Positions 17,751 through 27,095 of a stretch of 64,000 nt of DNA are shown one piece after another; position 1 is the stretch's first letter, and every line of letters begins with the position of its first letter. The stretch covers positions 5,146,001 to 5,210,000 of the forward strand of contig NZ_CP028369.1 in assembly GCF_003032475.1 (NCBI RefSeq), given 5' to 3'. A program made the position numbers and the translations under genes. The notes beneath the pieces are model-generated. The model made no database searches, was not told where the DNA came from, and worked only from the letters and a program-made list of their open reading frames with translations. Source of the DNA: Streptomyces sp. P3. GTDB lineage: Bacteria > Actinomycetota > Actinomycetes > Streptomycetales > Streptomycetaceae.

Positions 17751-18926
17751 TCAGCGACGGGTGCGGTCGGCCGGGCGGCACAGGCCGCCGGGAGTCGACG
17801 CCGCGCAGACGTTGCGCTCGAAGGTGTTGCCCTTGCCGGCGGTGTCCGCGTTGACCAGGTCCGCCGGGGCGTTGCCCTCGAGCGTGTTGTCGCTGATCCG
17901 GTTCCGCTCGCTCGGGGTGCCGACGAAGCTCTTGAACAGGACGATGCCGCCGGACAGCGGGGACGCGCCGACGTTGTCCCTGATGACGTTGCGGGTGATC
18001 AGGCTGTCCTCGGCGCCGGTCAGGACGATGCCGGAGCCCTGCAGGGCGTCCAGCCGCGCGGTCTTGGGGCAGGACTTGTTGTTTCGCTCGATGCGGTTGT
18101 GCTTCACCGTCACCCGTCCGGCCCGCGGTTTGTTCTCGTCGCCGACGACGAACACCGCCGCGCAGTTGCCGGTGAGGCGGTTGGCCGCGAGGGTGAGGTT
18201 GCGCAGCCGGCGGACGGTGACGCCGATCCGGTTGCCCTCGAGCCGGTTGCGTTCGACGACCGTTCCCCCGGTGTCGACGGCGCCCATCTCCTCCTTGACC
18301 GAGTTGGCGAGGAAGAGGCCCGCGTCTCCGTTGTCCCGTGCGGTGTTGCCCCGGAAGAAGCCGTGCAGGGAGCCCTCCTGGGCGATACCCCACACCCCGT
18401 TCCTCTCGGCGGTGACGTTGCGCACGGTCAGGTGGTCGGCGGCCATCGCGTAGACGCCGGACCTGGTGAAGCCCGTGACGGTCAGGTTCGCGACGGTGAC
18501 GTCCTCGACGTGTCGTTCCTTCGTGCCGAGCACGCAGACGCCGTTGCCGCTCTCGGCGCAGCCCTCGGCGGCCTTGACGGCGGGCTTGGCCGCGGGCTTC
18601 GCTGCCGGCTTGGCCGCGGGCTTGGCGGCGCTGGCCGTGCCCGCCGTGGTGGCGGACGCGGCGGCCGGTCGGATGACCGTGCCGCGGCCCATGCCGCGCA
18701 GGGTCAGTCCGGGCGTCTTCACGGTGACGCTCTCGCGGTACGTGCCGAAGGCCACCAGAACGGTGTCGCCCGGCGCGGCGGCGTCCACCGCCTGCTGGAT
18801 GGATTGCCCCGGACGCACCAGATGCACGTGGTGCGCCGTGTGCCCGGCGGCGGGGGCGGCGGCGCCGAGCCCCGTCCCGAGGAGGGTCGCTGTGCACGCC
18901 AGGTACGCGATATGGCATTTCTTCAT
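17751..18926 (-). CDS. Secreted right-handed parallel beta-helix protein
   Basis: A 391-residue exported protein. The signal peptide is residues 1-29 (MKKCHIAYLACTATLLGTGL). A PbH1 region starts with a NosD/pectate-lyase-like entry (GQSIQQAVDAAAPGDTVLVAFGTY). An AKPAAKPAAKPAAKPAVK linker lies inside the first coils. About ten further beta-helix coils follow, with repeated N-x-(I/L/V)-x-x-N turns. A disulfide-capable CxxxxxxxCV pair (GCAESGNGVCV) is present. No catalytic set of a pectate lyase can be recognised, so polysaccharide or surface binding is as likely as lyase activity. The start at 18926 is chosen for the signal peptide. Confidence 0.85.
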   Translation of the reverse strand: MKKCHIAYLACTATLLGTGLGAAAPAAGHTAHHVHLVRPGQSIQQAVDAAAPGDTVLVAFGTYRESVTVKTPGLTLRGMGRGTVIRPAAASATTAGTASAAKPAAKPAAKPAAKPAVKAAEGCAESGNGVCVLGTKERHVEDVTVANLTVTGFTRSGVYAMAADHLTVRNVTAERNGVWGIAQEGSLHGFFRGNTARDNGDAGLFLANSVKEEMGAVDTGGTVVERNRLEGNRIGVTVRRLRNLTLAANRLTGNCAAVFVVGDENKPRAGRVTVKHNRIERNNKSCPKTARLDALQGSGIVLTGAEDSLITRNVIRDNVGASPLSGGIVLFKSFVGTPSERNRISDNTLEGNAPADLVNADTAGKGNTFERNVCAASTPGGLCRPADRTRR

Positions 18927-19042
18927 ATTGCGCACGCTATGACCCGGTGCCGGGTCAACCGGCGGGATGGGCCATCCAAGGGCGTGTCCGGCGTGTCGTC
19001 CCCCGTGGTCGTGCCCACGAGGGAGCCGCTCGGGCGGCGACC

Positions 19043-21301
19043 TCAGTGTCCGTCGCCCCGGCCCCGCCGACTGCCTCCGGGCGAGCGGCGGGGGAGCTGT
19101 CGTGGACGCACGGGGGAGGGCCCCTCCTGTGCCGGGCCCGCCCTGCCGGGATCGTCCTGCCAGGCCTCGTAGTCGGTGAAGGCGTCGCCGGAGTCCGGGA
19201 CACCGAAGGGCCCTGCGCCGCCCGCGCTCCGAGTCGTCGGGCCGTTCCTGATCATGGCCAGCGCCAGGGTGTCGGAGTCGGGCGTCGCGTCCGCCGGGCG
19301 CTGGGCAACCGTGTGCGGCAGCATGACCAGGCACGTGGTGCCGGACTTCTCGGCGGACGGGCGCAACTGGACGCGGATGCCGTGCCGTTCGGCGAGCCGG
19401 CCGACCACGAACAGCCCCATGTGCTGGGCGATGTCGACGTCGACGGTGGGCGGGTTGGCCAGTTTGTGGTTGATCACCGCGAAGTCGTCCGGCTCGAGGC
19501 CGATGCCCTCGTCGTGGATCTCGACCATGATCCGGCCGTCGGGAAGCCGGGAGCCGGTCACCTGCACCAGTGAGTGCGGGGAGGAGAACGCGGTGGCGTT
19601 CTCCAGCAGTTCGGCGAGCAGGTGCACGAGGTCGGTCACGGCCTGGCCCTGGACCTGGGCCTCCGGCAGGCCGGCGAACCGGATGCGTTCGTACTGCTCC
19701 ACCTCCGAGGAGGCCGCGCGGATGATGTCGACCAGGGGCAGCGGACGGTCCCACTGCTGGGCGGGCCGCTCCCCGCCGAGGACCAGGAGGTTCTCGCCGT
19801 TGCGGCGCACCCGCGTGGCGAGGTGGTCCAGCTTGAAGAGGTTCTCCAGCTGGTCGGGGTCCGTCTCGTTGTCCTCCAGGCTGGTGATCATGGCGAGTTG
19901 ACGTTCGATCAGGGACTGGCTGCGGCGCGACAGGTTGGTGAAGATCGCGTTGATGTTGCCGCGCAGCAGCGCCTGCTCGGCCGCGAGCCGGACGGCCTCG
20001 CGGTGGACGTGGTCGAAGGCCCGGGCGACCTCGCCGATCTCGTCGGTGGTGTCGATCGCGATGGGGGTGACCCGGGTGTCCACTTTTCCGGGGTCGGTCT
20101 GCGACAGCTGGTCGATCAGGGCCGGCAGCCGCTGCCCGGAGATCTCGATGGCGGAGGCGCTCAGCCGGCGCATGCCGGTCACCATCGTGCGGGCCACCCA
20201 GGTGGCGAGGAGGAAGGCGGCCAGCACCGCGGCGAGCACGAGCGCGGCGTTGGTCATCGCGTCCCCGCGTGCCTGGTCGGCGACGTCCTGGGCGCTGGCG
20301 AGCGCCGCGTCGGTGAGATACACCTCGACGCTGCGGTAGGCGTCGAAGCCCAGGGTGGACGTCGCGAAGAAGGACTCCGGGGTGATGCCCTGCTCGGCGA
20401 GGTCCGCGGCGGGCTTCCCGGTGGCGATCGCGGCGATCATCGTCTGCATCGAGGGGGGAGCGACGTACTTCTTCCCCGCCGCCTCGGCCTCGGCGGCGGC
20501 CGCGGCGGTCTGCTGCTTGCCCCGGGCCCCGGCGTCGGCCAGTGCCTTCTGCAGCCGGGCCATGTCCTCGGTGGTGGCGGCGCCCGCGAACTCCTGCAGG
20601 CCCACCTGTTCGAGGTAGGCGTACGAGCGGAAGGAGGCGAGCTGCGTCTCCAGTTCGCCCGGGGCGAGGGCGTCACGGTCGTCCACCAGCAGATGCGTGC
20701 CGATCGCCCGGATCAGGGACTCGGCGGCCTGTGTCAGGGACACGGCGTACAGCGTCCGACCGAAGCTGGCCTGGTTGTCGCTGCCGTATCCGAGTTCGTT
20801 GGAGATCTCCATCAGGGGGTGCTGGACGGTGTGGTAGCTCTCCTCCGTCTGCACCCCGGTCATCCGTGGGGTGAAGGCGTTGGCCCGTACGGCGCTGAGC
20901 TGCTTCTCGCCCTCGCGCACCAGTTGCACGCGCCGCAGGAGGCCGCTGGTCTGCGGCATCCGGGCGACCGCCGCGTTGAACGCCTTCGCGTCCGCGTCGG
21001 TGATCTTCCGGGCCTGGACGACGGCGGCCGACTCCTTCTTCTCCGCGACGAGCGGGATGACCGACACGTCACGCTCGTTGATCGCGTCGCTCGCGTACTT
21101 GTTGGCGGCCTGGACGAGTTCGGCCACGCGGACCGCGTCGTCGGCGTCCTGCCAGGTGTCCACCGAACGTTTCACCCGGACGCCCCCGAACACGAGGGCC
21201 ACCAGCACCGGGATGAGGAGAACGGCGCGCAGCCGTCTGCCCACGGGCCAGTTGCGGGTGAGGGATCTCCGGCCCTCAGCTGCTGGTGAGTTGTTCGGCA
21301 C
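19043..21301 (-). CDS. Orphan nitrate/nitrite-sensing-domain sensor kinase (CvnA/NIT type)
   Basis: A membrane sensor of about 752 residues. Membrane helices lie at about 24-44 and 347-367, enclosing an extracytoplasmic NIT-type helical domain of roughly 300 residues. A HAMP-like linker follows, then the helical segment LDHLATRVRRNGENLLVLGG typical of streptomycete NIT kinases. The HATPase has N-box LLAELLENATAFSSP, G1 HDEGIGLEPDD and G2 HMGLFVVGRLAE. No cvnB/C/D (roadblock, DUF742, GTPase) genes follow, although such kinases usually head a conservon. The GTG at 21301 follows GATGAGGAC; a longer start at 21355 is possible. The C-terminal 100 residues are low complexity. Confidence 0.85.
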   Translation of the reverse strand: MPNNSPAAEGRRSLTRNWPVGRRLRAVLLIPVLVALVFGGVRVKRSVDTWQDADDAVRVAELVQAANKYASDAINERDVSVIPLVAEKKESAAVVQARKITDADAKAFNAAVARMPQTSGLLRRVQLVREGEKQLSAVRANAFTPRMTGVQTEESYHTVQHPLMEISNELGYGSDNQASFGRTLYAVSLTQAAESLIRAIGTHLLVDDRDALAPGELETQLASFRSYAYLEQVGLQEFAGAATTEDMARLQKALADAGARGKQQTAAAAAEAEAAGKKYVAPPSMQTMIAAIATGKPAADLAEQGITPESFFATSTLGFDAYRSVEVYLTDAALASAQDVADQARGDAMTNAALVLAAVLAAFLLATWVARTMVTGMRRLSASAIEISGQRLPALIDQLSQTDPGKVDTRVTPIAIDTTDEIGEVARAFDHVHREAVRLAAEQALLRGNINAIFTNLSRRSQSLIERQLAMITSLEDNETDPDQLENLFKLDHLATRVRRNGENLLVLGGERPAQQWDRPLPLVDIIRAASSEVEQYERIRFAGLPEAQVQGQAVTDLVHLLAELLENATAFSSPHSLVQVTGSRLPDGRIMVEIHDEGIGLEPDDFAVINHKLANPPTVDVDIAQHMGLFVVGRLAERHGIRVQLRPSAEKSGTTCLVMLPHTVAQRPADATPDSDTLALAMIRNGPTTRSAGGAGPFGVPDSGDAFTDYEAWQDDPGRAGPAQEGPSPVRPRQLPRRSPGGSRRGRGDGH

Positions 21302-21511
21302 GCTGTCCTCATCGCCTGTGGAACGCCGTACGCGGGATGCGCCGGTACCCCTCACTACGGCGCGCCGGCAGCACTGCGTTCAGAAGTGGTGCAACTTTCA
21401 CCAAAGTAGTGCCGTACACGTCCTGTTCGCCACCTCGGGCGCCATGACTTTGCCCACGACGTCGAAACGGGATGCCGCACGGCGCACGGCGCACGGCGCA
21501 GGCGTACGGCG

Positions 21512-22720
21512 TCACGCGCGGCCGTGGGACTCCTGCGAGCGGCGTGACAGGGCGTCGATCACCACCGCGGCGAACAGCACGCCGCCGGTGATGATGAACT
21601 GGACGGCCGGGGGAGTGTCCGTGATCGCCATGCCGGACGCGATCGACTGGATCACCAGCATGCCCAGCACCGCCGACCAGGTGGTGCCGCGTCCGCCGAA
21701 CAGGCTGGTGCCGCCGATGACGGCCGCCGCGATGGCGTTCACCAGCAGGACGCCCGACCCCGAGCTCTGGCTCACCGAGGTGATGCGCGAGGCCAGGAAC
21801 AGGCCGCCGACCGCGGCCATCGTGCCCGAGACCGCGAGCACCGCCGTCTGTACCCGGGTCACGCTGAGACTGGCCCGGCGGGACGCCTCGACGCTCCCGC
21901 CGAGCGCGTAGACCTGCCGTCCGTAGTGCGTGCGGCGGAGCATGACGTCGAGGCCGGCCACCACCACGAGGAAGACCAGCAGGGCCAGCGGCAGCCCCTG
22001 GAACCGATTGAGCCCGTAGGCGACGGTGAAGGCGACCGCCGCGAGCCCGGCGGTGCGCACCACGGTCCCGCGCAGCGAGCGGTGCGGCATGTCGACGGCC
22101 CGGCGGCGGCGCCGGTCCCGGTCGCAGACCAGGAAGTACGCGCCCGCGGCGAGTGCCGCGAGACCGTACGCGACGGCGTCCTGGGTGAAGTAGTAGCTCG
22201 TCAGCCTGGCGATCAGGCCGTTCTCGTCCAGGTTGACGGTGCCGCTGTCCCCCAGGACGGCGAGCATGAGGCCGTTCCAGGTGAGCAGGCCGGCCAGCGT
22301 GACCACGAACGCCGGCACCCGGGTCCGGGCGATGGAGTAGCCCTGCACGGTCCCCGCGACCGTGCCCGCCAGCACCGCCACGATCAGCGCGAGCCATTCC
22401 GGCACCCCGTGGTTCACGTTCAGCACGGCGAAGACGGCCGCGGCCAGGCCGCTGACCGAGCCGACGGAGAGGTCGAGTTCGCCGAGCAGCAGCACGAAGA
22501 CGATGCCGACGGCGATCAGCCCCGTACCCACGATGTCCACGCTGAGGTTGGACAGGTTGCGGGGCGAGAGGAAGTTCTCGTTGAGGGACTGGAAGGTGAT
22601 CCAGACGACGGCCAGGACGAGGACGACGGGGAGCGAACCCAGTTCGCCGGCGCTCAGCTTGCGCCGGAACACCGCCACCCCGCTCTCCAACGCGCGGGCG
22701 ACGGCCCGCATGCTCTTCAC
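21512..22720 (-). CDS. Sugar ABC transporter permease (XylH/RbsC type)
   Basis: A 402-residue inner-membrane permease of the branched-chain amino acid/ribose/xylose family with about ten helices. The family motif region GELDLSVGSVSGLAAAVFAVL near residue 85 and the C-terminal cytoplasmic-loop motif RRTHYGRQVYALGGSVEASRRAS followed by GGTSLFGGRGT are clear. The length, around 400 with an internal basic loop (DRDRRRRRAVD), matches XylH-like rather than shorter RbsC proteins. The GTG at 22720 overlaps the ATPase stop (GTGA) and is preceded by GGGAGG. It is the third gene of the binding protein-ATPase-permease operon. A pentose or another monosaccharide is the likely cargo. Confidence 0.9.
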   Translation of the reverse strand: MKSMRAVARALESGVAVFRRKLSAGELGSLPVVLVLAVVWITFQSLNENFLSPRNLSNLSVDIVGTGLIAVGIVFVLLLGELDLSVGSVSGLAAAVFAVLNVNHGVPEWLALIVAVLAGTVAGTVQGYSIARTRVPAFVVTLAGLLTWNGLMLAVLGDSGTVNLDENGLIARLTSYYFTQDAVAYGLAALAAGAYFLVCDRDRRRRRAVDMPHRSLRGTVVRTAGLAAVAFTVAYGLNRFQGLPLALLVFLVVVAGLDVMLRRTHYGRQVYALGGSVEASRRASLSVTRVQTAVLAVSGTMAAVGGLFLASRITSVSQSSGSGVLLVNAIAAAVIGGTSLFGGRGTTWSAVLGMLVIQSIASGMAITDTPPAVQFIITGGVLFAAVVIDALSRRSQESHGRA

Positions 22721-23499
22721 CACCCCGCCTCCCGGCCGGCCGGCCGGCGCGGGACGTTCTCCGTGGCGCCGGTGATGGACGAGACGATCTGTTCCTGCGA
22801 CGCGGTGTTCACGTCGAAGAAGCCGTTGTTGCGCCCCAGCCGCAGCACGACGGCACGGTCGGCGAGCGCCTTCACGTCGCCCATGTTGTGGCTGATGAGC
22901 AGCACGCCCAGGCCGCGGTCGCGCAGCCGGTCCACCAGGTCGAGGACCTCGGTGCTCTGCTCGAACCCGAGGGACGCGGTCGGCTCGTCCAGGAGCAGGA
23001 TCCGCGGGTCGCCGAGGAGCGAGCGGGCGATGGCCACCGTCTGCCGCTGACCGCCGGAGAGCGAGACGACGGGACCGCGCAGATCCGGCATGCCCCGGGT
23101 CAGGCGGTCCAGCAACTGCCGGGTACGGCGTTCCATCTCCACCTCGTCGAGGAAGCCGAACCGGCGGATCTCCCGGCCGAGGAACAGGTTCCCGACGACG
23201 TCGAGGTTCCCGCACAGCGCCAGGTCCTGGTAGACGGTGGCGATGCCGAGGTCCCGGGCGTCGTGCGGCCGCCGGATGTGCACCGGCGCACCCCTCCACT
23301 CGATGACGCCCCTCTCCGCGGGGGCCACTCCGGAGATCACCTTGACGAGGGTGGACTTGCCGGCCCCGTTGTCTCCCAGCAGGGCGACCACCTGGCCGGA
23401 GTGGATCTCCAGCTCGATGTCGTCGAGGACCTTGACGACGCCGAAGCGCTTGCACACCCCGCGCAGCGCCAGCAAGGGGGGATCCGGCACGCAAACCAC
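22717..23499 (-). CDS. Sugar ABC transporter ATP-binding protein, single domain (XylG/FrcA type)
   Basis: A 260-residue ABC ATPase. Walker A is GDNGAGKST, the signature LSGGQRQTVAIAR, Walker B ILLLDEPTASLG, and the switch His is in ISHNMGDV. It has one nucleotide-binding domain, unlike the double-domain RbsA/XylG of enteric bacteria, so it should work as a homodimer (FrcA type). It energises import through the permease encoded next, with which it overlaps by 4 nt. GTG starts at 23499 or 23490 are both possible, with GAAGAAGG upstream. Confidence 0.92.
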   Translation of the reverse strand: MVCVPDPPLLALRGVCKRFGVVKVLDDIELEIHSGQVVALLGDNGAGKSTLVKVISGVAPAERGVIEWRGAPVHIRRPHDARDLGIATVYQDLALCGNLDVVGNLFLGREIRRFGFLDEVEMERRTRQLLDRLTRGMPDLRGPVVSLSGGQRQTVAIARSLLGDPRILLLDEPTASLGFEQSTEVLDLVDRLRDRGLGVLLISHNMGDVKALADRAVVLRLGRNNGFFDVNTASQEQIVSSITGATENVPRRPAGREAGW

Positions 23500-23527
23500 C
23501 TTCTTCCCGGGAGCGGGGGACGCGGCG

Positions 23528-24619
23528 TCAGGTGAGTCCGGCCCTGTCGCAGGCGGCCCGGAGTTGAGGCGTGCAGATCTGCCGGACGGTGTGCAGGCCG
23601 TCCTTGACGACCGTGTCCCCGATGTTGTCCACCGTCACGGACACCGGCGTGAGCAGCACGGACGCGACGGCCTGTCCGTCGCGTGTCGGCACCTCGCCGG
23701 TGGCGACGGGCTCGAGGCTCTCCCCGCGCGCCGCCGCCACGGCCATGGCGCCGCCGGCCGCCGCCTCGGGCCCGAACGGCTTGAAGACGGTCATGTACTG
23801 GTCGCCGCCGACGATGCGGCGCAGCGCGGGAAGCTCGGCGTCCTGCCCGGTGACCGGCGGCAGCGGGGTGACCTTGTTCGCCTTGAGGGCGGTGATGCTG
23901 CCGCCGGCGAGACCGTCGTTGGCGGCGTAGACCCCGTCGATGGAATCGGGGCCGAGCGCCGCCAGCGCCCCGGACATGTTCATGTGCGCGGTCTCCGGCC
24001 GCCACTGCGGGGTGTCGTACGCCTTGCCGATCTTCACCTTCCCGGCGAGCACGGACAGCGCGCCCCGCTGGAACGCCCTGGCGTTGGGGTCGCTCGGGTC
24101 ACCGTTCATCATGACGATCTGCGCGTCGGGCACCTTGTCGCCCATCGCCCGCAGCAGGGCTCTGCCCTGGAGCCTGCCGACCTCCACGCCGTCGAAGGAG
24201 ACGTAGCCCGAGATGGGGCCCTCGGCGAGCCGGTCGTAGGCGATGACGGGGATGCCGGCCTCGTGGGCCTTGGCGACCGCGGGCCCGAGCGAGCGCGCGT
24301 CCACGGCCACCAGCACGATGGCGTCCACGCCCTTGGTGATCATCGAGTTCATCTGTTCCTGCTGGAGCGCCACATCGCCCTTGGCGTTGGCGTGTTCGAC
24401 CTCGCATTCGTCGCACAGTTGAGCGATCCGCTTCTCCAGCAACGGCCTGTCCTGGGCCTCCCAGCGGGGCGTGGTGGCGTCCGGCAGCAGCAGACCGATG
24501 CGCGGTCCGTTCCCGTCGCCGCGGGGCTCGCCTCCGGCGTCCGCCCCGCAGGCGGCCAGGACCGCCGCCGCGCAGAGCGCGGTCAGGGCCATCGCCGTGT
24601 CCCGAATGCAGGCCTTCAT
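23528..24619 (-). CDS. Sugar-binding lipoprotein of ABC transporter (XylF-like, paralogue 1)
   Basis: A 363-residue exported binding protein. The signal peptide ends in a lipobox (LAAC, Cys about 24), so it is anchored on the outer face of the membrane. The periplasmic-binding-protein type 1 fold (XylF/RbsB family) shows IGLLLPDATTPRWEAQDRP, VIAYDRLAEGPISGYVSFD and GVYAANDGLAGG. Two Cys pairs, LCDEC near 70 and ICTPQLRAAC near the end, probably form disulfides. It is the first gene of the ABC operon. The paralogue at 27092 is closely similar over its whole length but belongs to a different operon. Confidence 0.92.
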   Translation of the reverse strand: MKACIRDTAMALTALCAAAVLAACGADAGGEPRGDGNGPRIGLLLPDATTPRWEAQDRPLLEKRIAQLCDECEVEHANAKGDVALQQEQMNSMITKGVDAIVLVAVDARSLGPAVAKAHEAGIPVIAYDRLAEGPISGYVSFDGVEVGRLQGRALLRAMGDKVPDAQIVMMNGDPSDPNARAFQRGALSVLAGKVKIGKAYDTPQWRPETAHMNMSGALAALGPDSIDGVYAANDGLAGGSITALKANKVTPLPPVTGQDAELPALRRIVGGDQYMTVFKPFGPEAAAGGAMAVAAARGESLEPVATGEVPTRDGQAVASVLLTPVSVTVDNIGDTVVKDGLHTVRQICTPQLRAACDRAGLT

Positions 24620-24692
24620 ATGCGATACCTGCCGTAGACGACAATAAGGTGGATATGTTCGGCTGATCCTTATATGCGATTCTGGTGGGTGG
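24618..24692. promoter_or_regulatory. AT-rich divergent promoter with repeats between sugar-ABC and phosphatase operons
   Basis: This short AT-rich gap drives both operons. It contains ATATGCGAT twice in direct orientation (24618-24626 and 24672-24680, 54 bp apart), one copy overlapping the lipoprotein start codon. It also has the dyad ATAAGG-N18-CCTTAT (24644-24673). These look like operator sites for one regulator controlling both directions, which is inference. Confidence 0.5.
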
Positions 24693-27095
24693 GTGCCCCG
24701 ATCTCAACCTGGCACCTGCGGCAGGACGGGAGGTACGTTGCGGACATGCCTCGACCGGGCCCTGACCTTCGCCGGAGCGACACTGGCGGCGGTCTACGCG
24801 CCCGGCGCCGCCGAAGGAGAACTCCGGCTGGTGGATACGTCCGGAGGAACCCCTTCCGGACAGCCGCCGCCGGAGCGCCTGCCGCTGTCCGGTGACTCGC
24901 CCGCGGTCCTCGCCTTCCGCACCGACCGCCCCCTCTGGCTGCCCGCCGACACCCCTCCCGGACCCCTCGGGGCGCTTCCCCTGGACGCGCAGGGCCGACG
25001 CCTGGGCTGCCTCCTCGTCCTCGGCTCCTCGGTGGACGGCTTCGAGAACGAACAGCGCCGGTTCCTGGAGCGGTACGCCGACGCCGTCGCCGCACTGCTC
25101 GAACCGGCCGCCGACCCGACGGGCACGGCGTCCCTGCTGGGGCCAGCCCTGCACAGCCTGCGCGTCGGCTCCTTCGTCCTCTTCCCCGACACCGGCCTGA
25201 TCGAGGCCGACGACACCCTGCTCGACCTGGTCGGCATCACCCCCGACGACTTCGACGGCAAGGTCGACACCCTGCTCGCCCACGCCCTGCCGGAGGACAT
25301 GCACGCCCTGATGACGGTCCTGGAGCCCGCGGACCTGGAATCCGGCCGACGCGACCTGGAGTTCCGCGTCCGCGGCCCGAAGGGCGAGATGCGCTGGCTG
25401 AGCCTGAGCTGCCGGACCGCGCCGACCGCCGACGGCCGGCCGGCCGGCGTGCTCGGCGTGGTGACGGCGACCCCGGTGCTGCGCCGCGGAGCCGACGACG
25501 TCTCCCGCATCCAGTGGCTGACCGCCGCCCTCGACGACGCCGCGACGGTCCGCGACGTCGGCCGTGTGGTGGTCGCAGCCCTGCGCGAGCCGCTGGCCGC
25601 CGACCGTGTCGCCCTCGCCGCGCTGCAGGACGACCGGCTCATGGTCACCGTCCTCGACCCGCCCCAGCCCACGGCCTGGCCCGAGGCCTGGCGCTCGGAG
25701 TGGCGCACCGAATGGCCCGACGCCCCGCTGCGCGCCCTGCCCACCCTGCGCGACGCGCTGAGCGACGGCCGGATGGACCTGTGGCCCACCGACACCGACC
25801 TCGAACCCGGACTGTCCGGCATCGGCCCCGGCGGACTGGCCGTACTGCCGCTGCCCGCCAAGGGCCGCGTCGCGGGAGTGTGCCTGGTCGGCTGGGACCG
25901 GCCGCACGAGTTCGTCCCCGAGGAGCGGTCCCTGCTCACCGCGACCGCCGCCCTCGTCGGCCAGGCCCTCAAACGGGCCCACGCGCACGACGCCGAGCAG
26001 GAACTCGCCACGATGCTGCAGCGCAGCCTGCTGCCCCGGCGGCTGCCCGAACTCCCCGGCGGAACCGCCGTCGCCCGCTATCTGCCGGCCCGCCGCGGCC
26101 TCCAGGTGGGCGGGGACTGGTACGACGTCATCGCCCTCTCCCAGGACCGGGTGGCGCTGGTCATCGGAGACGTGCAGGGACACAGCGCCGGAGCCGCGAC
26201 GATCATGGGCCAGATGCGGACGGCGGTCCGCGCCTACGCCATGGAGGGCCACCCGCCCGACGTGGTCGTCTCCCACGCCAACCGGCTCCTCGTCGGCATG
26301 GAGACCGACCTGTTCGCCACCTGCTGCTACGCCGAACTGGACATGGAGGAGGGCAACACCCTGTTCGTACGGGCCGGCCACCTGGCACCGCTGCTGCGCC
26401 GGCCCGACGGCGAGACCGAGGAGGTGGAGGTCGCGGGCGGCCCCCCGCTGGGCATCCTCGCCGAGGCCGACTTCCCCATGACCGCCGTCGAACTGACCCC
26501 CGGCACGGTCCTCGCCCTGGTCACCGACGGCCTGGTCGAGGCCGCCGACCTGCCGCTCGACGAGGGCATGCGGCGCACCCGCACCGCGCTCGGCGCGGCC
26601 GACCCCGCGGACCTCGGCCGCACGGCCGACCTGCTGCTCGGCGACGTAGGCCGTCGCGAGGACGACGTGGCGCTGCTGCTCCTGCGCTACGACGGCATGA
26701 AGACCCGTCCCATCCGGGCCGGCTGGATGGTGTGGCGGCTGCCCGACGCCGTGATGCACGCCCGCCGCTTCACCGCGCGCACCCTGCGCCGCTGGCAGGT
26801 CCAGGAGGCCGCCGACGCCGTGCTGCTGGTCGTCTCCGAGCTCGTCACCAACGCCCTCGTGCACACGCAGGGGCCGGTCCGGCTCGACCTGATCCTGCGC
26901 GGCGACCGGGTGCGCGTCTGTGTGAGCGACTCCTCGCCGCGCGCCCCCGCCAAACCGGTGATCGTCGACTGGGAGTCCACCGGCGGCCGCGGCCTGCTGC
27001 TGGTCGAGGCCATGTCCGACACGTTCGGCTCGGTCCCGGTGGCCGGCGGCAAACAGGTCTGGAGCGAGATCGTCGTACCGGAGGATGTACCGTGA
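24693..27095 (+). CDS. SpoIIE-type PP2C phosphatase with GAF, PAS, GAF and HATPase domains
   Basis: A soluble regulator of 785-800 residues. The domain order by eye is GAF-like (about 25-135), PAS (about 150-265), GAF (about 275-435), SpoIIE/PP2C phosphatase (about 445-665), and RsbW-like ATPase (about 680-800). The PP2C metal residues are present: VGGDWYDVIALSQD, VIGDVQGHSAG, LVTDGLVEAA, REDDVALLLL. The ATPase N-box is VVSELVTNALVHT. Such proteins dephosphorylate a STAS antagonist and may also bind or phosphorylate it, thereby controlling a sigma factor. The start is uncertain: GTG 24693, or TTG 24738 behind GGGAGGT. The stop overlaps the start of the sugar-binding lipoprotein gene (GTGA), an unusual coupling. 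Confidence 0.88.
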   Translation: MPRSQPGTCGRTGGTLRTCLDRALTFAGATLAAVYAPGAAEGELRLVDTSGGTPSGQPPPERLPLSGDSPAVLAFRTDRPLWLPADTPPGPLGALPLDAQGRRLGCLLVLGSSVDGFENEQRRFLERYADAVAALLEPAADPTGTASLLGPALHSLRVGSFVLFPDTGLIEADDTLLDLVGITPDDFDGKVDTLLAHALPEDMHALMTVLEPADLESGRRDLEFRVRGPKGEMRWLSLSCRTAPTADGRPAGVLGVVTATPVLRRGADDVSRIQWLTAALDDAATVRDVGRVVVAALREPLAADRVALAALQDDRLMVTVLDPPQPTAWPEAWRSEWRTEWPDAPLRALPTLRDALSDGRMDLWPTDTDLEPGLSGIGPGGLAVLPLPAKGRVAGVCLVGWDRPHEFVPEERSLLTATAALVGQALKRAHAHDAEQELATMLQRSLLPRRLPELPGGTAVARYLPARRGLQVGGDWYDVIALSQDRVALVIGDVQGHSAGAATIMGQMRTAVRAYAMEGHPPDVVVSHANRLLVGMETDLFATCCYAELDMEEGNTLFVRAGHLAPLLRRPDGETEEVEVAGGPPLGILAEADFPMTAVELTPGTVLALVTDGLVEAADLPLDEGMRRTRTALGAADPADLGRTADLLLGDVGRREDDVALLLLRYDGMKTRPIRAGWMVWRLPDAVMHARRFTARTLRRWQVQEAADAVLLVVSELVTNALVHTQGPVRLDLILRGDRVRVCVSDSSPRAPAKPVIVDWESTGGRGLLLVEAMSDTFGSVPVAGGKQVWSEIVVPEDVP

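Noticed and set aside
18555..18640. DNA repeats (GCGGGCTTGGC-like) inside the beta-helix gene as a mobile or regulatory repeat
   Set aside because: They encode the AKPAAKPAAKP linker in frame, so they are a coding repeat of the secreted protein.
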